A DNA stretch of 50,651 bases from Treponema sp. (GTDB lineage: Bacteria > Spirochaetota > Spirochaetia > Treponematales > Treponemataceae), in the NCBI GenBank assembly GCA_017616165.1, contig JAFZYR010000034.1, positions 1 to 50,651 of the forward strand, written 5' to 3'. This document shows, piece after piece, positions 42,805 through 50,221 of this stretch. Every line of letters starts with the position of its first letter. Positions within the stretch are counted from its first letter, which is position 1. The position numbers were made by a program, and so were the translations under genes. Below the pieces are notes generated by a model that worked only from the letters and a program-made list of their open reading frames with translations, was not told the DNA's origin and did not search any database.

Positions 42805-42837
42805 GTCGTAGATTGCAACGCTTCGCTCGCAATGACG
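42805..42837. repeat. Single REP-like arm after the XRE-cupin gene (family B)
   Basis: GTCGTAGATTGCAACG then CTTCGCTCGCAATGACG. The opening AGTCGTAGATTG is the same as at the pcnB end, suggesting a defined element boundary. Confidence 0.75.
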
Positions 42838-42847
42838 AGTTTTTTTC

Positions 42848-42876
42848 TTGCAAATCTATCAATTTGGTATGATAAT
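42848..42876 (+). promoter_or_regulatory. Promoter of the GGDEF gene
   Basis: TTGCAA (42848-42853), a 17-base spacer and GATAAT (42871-42876), with an overlapping TATAAT at 42876-42881. The leader of about 30 bases has GAGGG before the ATG. Confidence 0.55.
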
Positions 42877-42911
42877 ATAATAATAATATATTTTTTTTCG
42901 AGGGTTGGATC

Positions 42912-44201
42912 ATGAGTGATTACACAAAGGAATCAGTTTCCAATTTACTATTCGAAAAAGTTGATGCAATTTTAATTGTAGATGCCCAGAAGGACAACTA
43001 CCACTCTATTAAAAAATCAGGACTTTTCCAGGATATTCTGGATGATGATGGAAGCTACGAAAAGCTTGTAGAAAAGCTCTGGTTTCATTTTAACGATAAA
43101 TCAGACAAGATTACTGACGATTACCATGTTTTTATTCCAATGATTGGAAAATTCAAGGGTAAATACGTTGACCGCATAAAGCTGCATTTTGAAGACAGGT
43201 CTTATCTTATTCAGATATCTATTTATCCGCTGGATGAAGAATGCACGCATTATATGTTCCTTTTGGATGAGCTTGATAATTCAGAATACGTCCGCGAATT
43301 CCTTACCGACAAAAAGATTGATACAATTCAAAGCTCCTTCCTTTTTTCAATGTATGTAGATTTAATCAAGAATATTGCATACAGCATCAATGTTACAGAA
43401 ATATCAAGCAATCCACAGAATTACGACATTAAATATACCGACTGGCGCATGATGATTGTAAACATGATCTGGCCAGAGGATCAAAAGCTCTTCCTGGAAC
43501 GCACAGATCCCGAATACTTAAAGAAAAATCTTATGCCTGGACGAACTACCTCCTTTGACTGTCAGATGAAAAATCTTGAAGGTGTGTTTATCTGGGTAAA
43601 GCTTATCTTTAGCCGTGCAGAAACTACAAACGAAGATGACTTCCGCTTTGTATTTATGGTTCAGAATATTCATGACAGCTCAATTCAGCTTTTGAACAGC
43701 CTTAAAAAATATGAAGAGCTTGCTTCTACCGATTCGCTTACCTCCTTGTTTAATCATGGACGCATTGAAACAGAAATAAGCAACTCTATTGAATCCTATA
43801 ATACTGTAAAAATCCCGGTTACCTATATGATGATTGATATTGACTACTTTAAAAAGGTTAATGATCAGTTTGGTCATTCTACAGGTAATGTTGTTTTAAA
43901 GCAGTTTGTTAAAGAAATAATTGACTTTACCAAGGATTACAATATTGTAAGTGGTCGATGGGGTGGAGAAGAATTTATTTGTGTCTGCTATGATACAAAG
44001 ATTGAAAAAGCAAAGGAACTTGCAGAAAAACTCAAGGAAAAAATTGCCTCTGCAAGCTTTGAAAAAATCGGAAGCTTAACCTGCAGTATTGGTCTTACAG
44101 AAATTAAAGAGGGAGATACTTCTCCGGTTCTTTTTGACCGTGTTGATAAGGCAATGTACGAGGCTAAATCAAGCGGAAGAAACTGTATTGTTGTAAAGTA
44201 A
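42912..44201 (+). CDS. Diguanylate cyclase (GGDEF) with N-terminal sensor region
   Basis: The 429-residue protein has two PAS-like segments (about 20-130 and 150-260) and a C-terminal GGDEF domain (about 270-429). The active-site motif is GGEEF at 351-355. The metal and substrate residues in DIDYFKKVNDQFGH are also intact, so c-di-GMP synthesis is likely. The RxxD inhibitory site upstream of GGEEF is absent. No membrane helices are seen. It is convergent with, and three bases from, the EAL sensor gene, so synthesis and degradation of c-di-GMP are encoded side by side. Confidence 0.92.
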   Translation: MSDYTKESVSNLLFEKVDAILIVDAQKDNYHSIKKSGLFQDILDDDGSYEKLVEKLWFHFNDKSDKITDDYHVFIPMIGKFKGKYVDRIKLHFEDRSYLIQISIYPLDEECTHYMFLLDELDNSEYVREFLTDKKIDTIQSSFLFSMYVDLIKNIAYSINVTEISSNPQNYDIKYTDWRMMIVNMIWPEDQKLFLERTDPEYLKKNLMPGRTTSFDCQMKNLEGVFIWVKLIFSRAETTNEDDFRFVFMVQNIHDSSIQLLNSLKKYEELASTDSLTSLFNHGRIETEISNSIESYNTVKIPVTYMMIDIDYFKKVNDQFGHSTGNVVLKQFVKEIIDFTKDYNIVSGRWGGEEFICVCYDTKIEKAKELAEKLKEKIASASFEKIGSLTCSIGLTEIKEGDTSPVLFDRVDKAMYEAKSSGRNCIVVK

Positions 44202-44204
44202 GCT

Positions 44205-47200
44205 TTATTTTTCCAGGCTTTCTTCCAGGTTTTTAAACTCAGAAATATCCTCAAACAAGATGTAGAAAACAAAGCTGGACTTATTTGTATTAATCTGCCA
44301 TATGTGCGAGCGGATATGCTTTACATCGTGTTTGCTCAGATTATGAATTCTAACCTCGCACATAACCTCGTCCATAGTTTGTGTTGCTTTTTCAAAGGCT
44401 TCTTTCATTGCCTTGCCGTTTACTGACTGTACAAATCTTGAGAAAAGATTATTAATAACATCAAATGAACGGTCCTTTACTCCAAATAGTTCCTTTGTCT
44501 TATTATTGGTTCTCATAATTGTTGTATGTGCTTTTTCAACATTGTATTCAACAATAAGGGCTGCACCTACAAAATGATCAAAGACATAAGATTCCTGTGT
44601 GGTTGGATTTATGAATTTGGCAATATCAAACTTTTCATTCTCGCGGTAAAAATTAAGGTCAAACTGCTTGTCCTTTTCCTTTAAGAGTTTTATAAATGCC
44701 TCTTCCGGCATAGGCTTAGCATATAAAAAGCCCTGTATTATATCACAGCCAATACTCTTTAAGAATTTAGCCTGTTCCTGATTTTCTACACCTTCGGCAA
44801 CTGTAATGTACTTGAGCTTTTGAGCCATACGGATTACAGAGCTGATGATTGTTCCACCTCTGTTTTGCAGCGCACTGTTTTCAAGGTTAGTCTGAGTAAG
44901 TGCATTTTTATCGTTCAAAAAGCCCATATCAAGCTTGATGATATCTATTGGAATATCCTTAAGTGAATTGAGGGAAGAATAACCGTTTCCAAAGTCGTCC
45001 ATGGCAATTTTAAATCCAAGACTTCGGATAAGGTTTATTCGCTGTAAGAAGTTTCCTTCGTCACCGATATAGGCACTTTCTGTAATTTCAAAATGTACCA
45101 GCTCCGGCGGAATATTATATTCATCCTTAAGATATTTAATTGTGTAATAGATTCCGTCTGATTCAAGACTTACACGAGAAATATTAATTGAAATTGGAAC
45201 CGGATCATAGCCTTCATCAATCCATCGTCTTAAGGTACCAAAGGCTTTTCGCCAGATTTCCTTATCAAGATAGCGGATAAAGCCGTTCTTTTCTGTTACA
45301 GGAATAAAGATAGCAGGAGAAATAATCTGACCTTCATTATTAATCCATCGGCAAAGTGCTTCGGCACCGACAAGCTTATTCGAAGAGGTAGAGTATTGCG
45401 GCTGGAACCAAAGGATAAATTCATTATTATCAAGGGCAGACTTCATAAGAGAAGAAAGCTTTGCTTCATCATGCTGCTTTTTCTTAAGTCCCTGGGTAAA
45501 GGCACAATAGGTATTTTCCTGCTGTGTAATTTTCTGGTCCATTGCAAGAATTGCGCTGTTGAGCATGTTCATTACCGAATGATCTTTTTCATCATTGTTG
45601 TCCTGCATGCTGTAAAAACCAAAGCGCATTGTAATAGGGTAGTTAATTCCAAGAGCACTACAGTCAAAGGATTTAAGATTCATGATCTTTTGAATATTAT
45701 CAATAGTTTCCTCTAAGAATATTGCAAACTGACCGCTGGTAATTCTTGCATACCAGCCGATGCCTGTAAACATTTCATTAAACTTTGAACTGATTGTTCG
45801 CAAAACTGCATCACCAATTTCGCTGCCAAAAAGCTCGTTAATAACCTTGTATTTATTAATATCACCACAGTAAAGCCTGTATTTTTTATCCGGATTCTGG
45901 CTGATGATTTCTGTTACCTTTTCTACAAAGGCAGTGCGGTTTGGACAGTTGGCTACAGTATCTGTATAAAGACGATGCATCATTTCGTCATTCATGTAAT
46001 GAATACAGTTTTCCTTTTTGTTATAGGAATAGGCAATGGCTGTAGCCATGTTTTTACAGGTTTTGTAACCGCACATACCGCAGTCTATATGACGCTTTTC
46101 TTCTGTGGTTTTGAGCATGGAATTGAAAATGTCATTATAAACCGATTCCGAAATGTGATATGGCTGAATATAACGTTCCGTAAAATCGCGTTTAAAATCT
46201 TCAAAGTCAAAATCCTTGAATTTTTCAAACAGCGTTTGTGTAGATTTTATGTAATCTGTTGTTGCAGGTTCAAAATGTTCAAAATACTCTTTGAATTCCT
46301 TTAAGAAGCGCGAAAAGTTTTCACCCTTTTTGTATACAGAGGTTTCTGCACCTGGTCCTTCAAAGCAGCCCTGGTTACAGGCATAAACTTCGGCAAGCAA
46401 AGGCTGAAGATTATCATATTCTGTATCTGTATACATCAGGATTTTCTTAAAGGTAGGGTCGCCGGCACCGCTGTGAACCATAGTTACTTCCTTTACAGAG
46501 AAGAAGCGCGAAATCATCATCTTGTAAAAGCCGGTCCTTATAGTAAAGCGTCCAAAGCCAATGCTCTTAATGTCAGAGTAATACGGCTTATAGCCTGAAA
46601 AGTCTATATCCTTAATCTTTTGCCATACGTGCTTGTAGGTAAGGTTATAATTAATATTTCCGTGAGTATTTGAAGTCAGTATTTCATCTTTTTTGGCAAT
46701 ACAAGGTCCAAGATAAGCAATCTTATTTGTATCCTTAAGATACTTATGAGCATAAATTGCCGTACAAAATGGGCCCGACTGTACCGGAATAACCTTATTA
46801 ATAAGCTGAGGATATTTCATCTCCACAACATTTATAAAGGCAGGGCAGTTATTTACAATAAAGGCCTTTTCTCTGGTAGGCTTATCATAATTATCCTTAA
46901 GGTATTTTACGGTTGCCCAGATTGTAATTTCTGAACCAAAGGAGCTGTCATAAATTTTTTCTACGCCAAGCTTGTGGAAATACTGTGATATCTGGTAGGC
47001 CTTTTCTCCATAGGCAAAATAAAAGCTTGGATCAATAATAAGCGATATTTTTTCGCCGCTTTTAAGGTCATCAAAAAACTGATCTGTATCATCAACAAGC
47101 TCGCGGGCATCGTGAATACAAAGAGCAATACACTTACCGCAATGATTACATTTATCGGAATCTACTGCTATGATTTTTTTACCGTTTCTTGTAGCAGAAA

Positions 47201-47294
47201 CATTGGCACCCATTATAGAACATTGAGAAATACAATAATTACAGCCAATACAGTTTTCGTTAGTGACAATTGTACCATTGTTGAATCTAAACAT
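44205..47294 (-). CDS. Hydrogenase-like/GGDEF/EAL/PAS sensor, probable c-di-GMP phosphodiesterase
   Basis: This 1029-residue cytoplasmic protein has two ferredoxin clusters (Cys15/18/21/25 and Cys49/52/55/59). An [FeFe]-hydrogenase-like domain (about 85-350) keeps four candidate H-cluster cysteines: Cys150 (NNCPAF), Cys198 (LGPCIAKKDE), Cys306 and Cys310 (ACNQGC). The proton-transfer cysteine of TSCCP is Asn149. A further Fe-S domain has Cys405/408/413 and 430 (CGMCGYKTC). The GGDEF is degenerate (TSGQF at 519-523). The EAL is complete by motif: EAL 645-647, Asn704, Glu736, DDFG 766-769, Lys787, Glu834 and Gln854. A PAS-like tail spans about 905-1025. Start has AAAGAGG; it follows the FIST gene by 21 bases. 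Confidence 0.88.
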   Translation of the reverse strand: MFRFNNGTIVTNENCIGCNYCISQCSIMGANVSATRNGKKIIAVDSDKCNHCGKCIALCIHDARELVDDTDQFFDDLKSGEKISLIIDPSFYFAYGEKAYQISQYFHKLGVEKIYDSSFGSEITIWATVKYLKDNYDKPTREKAFIVNNCPAFINVVEMKYPQLINKVIPVQSGPFCTAIYAHKYLKDTNKIAYLGPCIAKKDEILTSNTHGNINYNLTYKHVWQKIKDIDFSGYKPYYSDIKSIGFGRFTIRTGFYKMMISRFFSVKEVTMVHSGAGDPTFKKILMYTDTEYDNLQPLLAEVYACNQGCFEGPGAETSVYKKGENFSRFLKEFKEYFEHFEPATTDYIKSTQTLFEKFKDFDFEDFKRDFTERYIQPYHISESVYNDIFNSMLKTTEEKRHIDCGMCGYKTCKNMATAIAYSYNKKENCIHYMNDEMMHRLYTDTVANCPNRTAFVEKVTEIISQNPDKKYRLYCGDINKYKVINELFGSEIGDAVLRTISSKFNEMFTGIGWYARITSGQFAIFLEETIDNIQKIMNLKSFDCSALGINYPITMRFGFYSMQDNNDEKDHSVMNMLNSAILAMDQKITQQENTYCAFTQGLKKKQHDEAKLSSLMKSALDNNEFILWFQPQYSTSSNKLVGAEALCRWINNEGQIISPAIFIPVTEKNGFIRYLDKEIWRKAFGTLRRWIDEGYDPVPISINISRVSLESDGIYYTIKYLKDEYNIPPELVHFEITESAYIGDEGNFLQRINLIRSLGFKIAMDDFGNGYSSLNSLKDIPIDIIKLDMGFLNDKNALTQTNLENSALQNRGGTIISSVIRMAQKLKYITVAEGVENQEQAKFLKSIGCDIIQGFLYAKPMPEEAFIKLLKEKDKQFDLNFYRENEKFDIAKFINPTTQESYVFDHFVGAALIVEYNVEKAHTTIMRTNNKTKELFGVKDRSFDVINNLFSRFVQSVNGKAMKEAFEKATQTMDEVMCEVRIHNLSKHDVKHIRSHIWQINTNKSSFVFYILFEDISEFKNLEESLEK

Positions 47295-47315
47295 TAAAAA
47301 AGCCTCTTTGTCTAA

Positions 47316-48431
47316 TTATTCAAAGCAGATTAAAACCATTGATTGGTTAAGGTTGTTGAACATAATTTGTTCTCCATAACCGGAAACGCCTATATATTTT
47401 CCAAGCATTGAACAAAGCCTGTTGGTAAAGTCATCAAATTTTCCTTCCTGCTTAATAAGGAAAAAGCGCGAAATACAATGAACCGCAATAGAAAAGGAAG
47501 GTTTAGGAAGAAGCTTTTTCATATGTCGTGCAGTTTCGTCCCATACGCTTTCAAAATGATCCATTTCAAGCAGCACTACACGAGTCATATTATAAAGGCG
47601 GGTATAATAAATGATTGAATCATCCTCCATAACTTCCTTAGCTTCGGAAATTAAAATGTTATCGCCTTCAATTCTTCCAATAGGGTTTATTTTTAAGGTT
47701 TTAAGCAAATCCTTTTTTTCTACCTTAAGCAGATTACAAAGCACCTGAGCTGCAGACTTATTTTCAAATTCATAAACACGCTGTTCTTCGCAGTCTACAT
47801 CTGTTATGCGCAGCTGATGTGAAGTAGGGCGGAAAAGGTTTTCTCTGTAAAGCTGGATCTTTCCTTCCAGATTGTGAATAAAAATAAAGGCTGCAGTTTC
47901 TATATAAATATCACCGTTTAAGGCAACGGCAGAAGTCTTTTCGTCAATATTACTTCCTGCAGTTGAGCCTGCAACCTGAATATTTGTGTCTTTAAGGATT
48001 TCTTCAAAGGTATCTAATACAAGCTCTTCGCAGCGAAAACCGGAGGTTGTAAATTCTACACAGCAGGTATTATCTGTAGTGGTAAGCGATTTTAGGGCGT
48101 CCCTGATATGCTGGCTGTAATTTTTTGGATGGCGCGAAACCTCATAAACAAGGCCGCAGGAGCATTCAACTCCGCTATAAATTGCCATTGCAGAAAGGCC
48201 CTTTTCACTGTAGCCTTCTGTACAGAAATTTATACATGTTGAGCATCCTATTGAAGTGGCGTCTGCAAATTTTTCTTTAAATTGCTTTGCATAATACCAT
48301 AAATCTTCATAATCAGAATAAAAAATGATTATTTTAGGGCAGCAGTTTTGAGAGGCTAATTTTTCATAACATATTGCAAAGTCGTTTTCCTTTACTCCGG
48401 TTCCACTTATTGCAACAAGGCACCTTTCCAT
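47316..48431 (-). CDS. FIST-domain sensory protein
   Basis: The 371-residue protein has the FIST N domain (about 25-205), with ATSIGCSTCINF, SAMAIYSG and VAGSTAGS turns. The FIST C domain (about 210-365) includes NPIGRIEGDNILISEA, SFSIAVHCISRFFL and GVSGYGEQI. FIST domains are thought to sense small ligands and are often found with histidine kinases, receptors or GGDEF/EAL proteins. It has many cysteines (for example 30-31 and 86-88), allowing metal or haem binding, but that is speculative. It heads a two-gene operon with the hydrogenase-like EAL protein. Confidence 0.88.
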   Translation of the reverse strand: MERCLVAISGTGVKENDFAICYEKLASQNCCPKIIIFYSDYEDLWYYAKQFKEKFADATSIGCSTCINFCTEGYSEKGLSAMAIYSGVECSCGLVYEVSRHPKNYSQHIRDALKSLTTTDNTCCVEFTTSGFRCEELVLDTFEEILKDTNIQVAGSTAGSNIDEKTSAVALNGDIYIETAAFIFIHNLEGKIQLYRENLFRPTSHQLRITDVDCEEQRVYEFENKSAAQVLCNLLKVEKKDLLKTLKINPIGRIEGDNILISEAKEVMEDDSIIYYTRLYNMTRVVLLEMDHFESVWDETARHMKKLLPKPSFSIAVHCISRFFLIKQEGKFDDFTNRLCSMLGKYIGVSGYGEQIMFNNLNQSMVLICFE

Positions 48432-48439
48432 TATAGTTA

Positions 48440-48448
48440 ATTATACCA
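48440..48448 (-). promoter_or_regulatory. Extended -10 promoter of the FIST-EAL operon, predicted leaderless
   Basis: On the minus strand TGG followed by a perfect TATAAT (48440-48445), eight bases before the ATG. The -35 region is weak. No Shine-Dalgarno. Confidence 0.65.
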
Positions 48449-48538
48449 TAAAACTCTAAAAAAGATAGGAAAAAATTTTAAATGTTTTTTTTGATGTTTA
48501 ATAATATTAAAAATCTTTATTAAAATTAAATTTTCATA

Positions 48539-48567
48539 TTGTAATTTTATATATTTTTAGGTATATT
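48539..48567 (+). promoter_or_regulatory. Possible promoter of the acyl-CoA synthetase gene, predicted leaderless
   Basis: TTGTAA (48539-48544), a 17-base spacer and TATATT (48562-48567), seven bases before the ATG. The surrounding 143-base divergent gap is extremely AT-rich, so chance matches are likely and other -10-like sequences exist. Confidence 0.45.
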
Positions 48568-48574
48568 TTATTTT

Positions 48575-50221
48575 ATGATAGAGTTAACATTATCCCAGTT
48601 ATTAAGAGAAAAAACAAAGAATAACCCAGAACACGAATTTATGGTTTATGCAGACCGTGACCTGCGCTTTACTTATGCTCAGTTTGATAAACGTGTTGAT
48701 GACCTTGCCTGTGGACTTTATGCAATTGGTGTACGCAAGGGTGATAATATTGGTATCTGGGCTACAAATGTTCCTGACTGGCTTACTTATATGTTTGCCT
48801 GTGCACGTCTTGGTGCTGTTGCTGTTACTGTTAATACTTCCTATAAATCACATGAGCTTGAATATCTTGTAAAGCAGGCAGATTTGACTACCTTGTGTCT
48901 TTGCGACGGTATTAAGGATTCAAATTATGTTGCAATGATTAAAGAGCTTGTCCCTGAAATTGATGAATACGAGCGCGGCTGTCTTAAATCCAAGCGTTTT
49001 CCATGTCTGCGAAATGTTGTTTTTATGGGACCGGAAAAGTTCCGCGGACTTTATTCTACACCGGAGCTGCTTCTGCTTGGACAGCATGTTGATATTCAGA
49101 TTATTCACGATATAGAAGCTCAGGTTAGCCAGCATGATGTTGTTAATATGCAGTATACCTCGGGTACAACAGGCTTCCCAAAGGGTGTAATGCTTTCGAG
49201 CCACAATATTATCAACGACGGCTGGATTATCGGCGAGCGCATGCGCTATACAGAAAATGACCGTCTGTGCCTTTTGGTACCGCTTTTCCATTGCTTTGGT
49301 ATTGTACTTGGTGTTATGGCAGTGCTTACACATGGCGGTACCCACGTTCTTTTGGAAAGCTTTGATCCGCTTGTAGCACTTGCTTCTATCCAGAAAGAGA
49401 AGTGTACTTCGCTTTACGGTGTTCCTACAATGTTTATTGCAGAGCTTAATCATCCTATGTTCAGCATGTTTGATTTGACCTCTTTGCGTACAGGAATTAT
49501 GGCAGGCTCTGGCGTTCCTGTTGAGCTTATGAAAACCGTAATTGAAAAAATGCACATGCCTGAAATTACTTCGGTATATGGTCTTACTGAATCAAGTCCT
49601 GGCATGACCCAGAGTCACTGGAACGATACTGTTGAAGTAAAGGCAACCACAGTAGGGGATGCTTTTGAAGGTATTGATGTAAAGGTTTTGGATCCAGAAA
49701 CCGGAAAGGAATGTCCTATTGGTGTTCAAGGTGAAATGTGCTGTAAGGGCTGGAACGTTATGAAGGGCTACTACAAAATGCCTGAAGCAACAGCCGAAAC
49801 AATTGATAAAAACGGTTATCTGCACTCCGGTGACCTTGGCGTAAAGGATGAAAACGGAAACTTTAAGATTACCGGCCGCATTAAGGATATGATTATCCGT
49901 GGTGGTGAAAATATTTATCCAAAGGAAATTGAAGAGTTCTTAGCTCAGATGCCTGAAATTAAGGATATTCAGGTTGCAGCTGTAAAGAGCGAACGCTATG
50001 GTGAAATTACAGGTGCCTTTATAATCTTGCACGAAGGAAAAACTCTTACCGAACAGGATGTTATTGAGTTCTGCCGCGACAAGCTTTCAAAGTTCAAGTG
50101 GCCGCAGCTGGTTATGTTCCTTGATGAATTCCCAATGACCGGTTCCGGCAAAATCCAGAAGTTCAAGCTCACCGAGCTTGGTACAAAATACCGCCGCGAA
50201 GTTTTAAAGGTAGAAGACTAA
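48575..50221 (+). CDS. AMP-forming acyl-CoA synthetase
   Basis: The 548-residue enzyme activates a carboxylic acid to acyl-CoA through an acyl-AMP. The P-loop motif YTSGTTGFPKG is at 194-204. YGLTESSPG follows near 337, then YLHSGDLG near 416, GRIKDMIIRGGENIYPKEIE in the hinge region, and the C-terminal catalytic lysine Lys526 in GSGKIQK. The overall pattern fits the medium/long-chain FadD-like group, but substrate is uncertain. Branched short-chain acids are possible given the nearby VorB-type operon. The stop overlaps that of the convergent cyclic-nucleotide-binding gene by four bases. Confidence 0.93.
   Translation: MIELTLSQLLREKTKNNPEHEFMVYADRDLRFTYAQFDKRVDDLACGLYAIGVRKGDNIGIWATNVPDWLTYMFACARLGAVAVTVNTSYKSHELEYLVKQADLTTLCLCDGIKDSNYVAMIKELVPEIDEYERGCLKSKRFPCLRNVVFMGPEKFRGLYSTPELLLLGQHVDIQIIHDIEAQVSQHDVVNMQYTSGTTGFPKGVMLSSHNIINDGWIIGERMRYTENDRLCLLVPLFHCFGIVLGVMAVLTHGGTHVLLESFDPLVALASIQKEKCTSLYGVPTMFIAELNHPMFSMFDLTSLRTGIMAGSGVPVELMKTVIEKMHMPEITSVYGLTESSPGMTQSHWNDTVEVKATTVGDAFEGIDVKVLDPETGKECPIGVQGEMCCKGWNVMKGYYKMPEATAETIDKNGYLHSGDLGVKDENGNFKITGRIKDMIIRGGENIYPKEIEEFLAQMPEIKDIQVAAVKSERYGEITGAFIILHEGKTLTEQDVIEFCRDKLSKFKWPQLVMFLDEFPMTGSGKIQKFKLTELGTKYRREVLKVED

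Noticed and set aside
44205..47294. Reading the hydrogenase-like domain as a catalytic hydrogenase
   Set aside because: The proton-relay cysteine is absent and the domain is fused to signalling domains, so a sensory role is likelier.
48920..49555. 211-residue minus-strand open frame opposite the acyl-CoA synthetase
   Set aside because: It is entirely antisense to conserved adenylation motifs and has no promoter or ribosome binding site.
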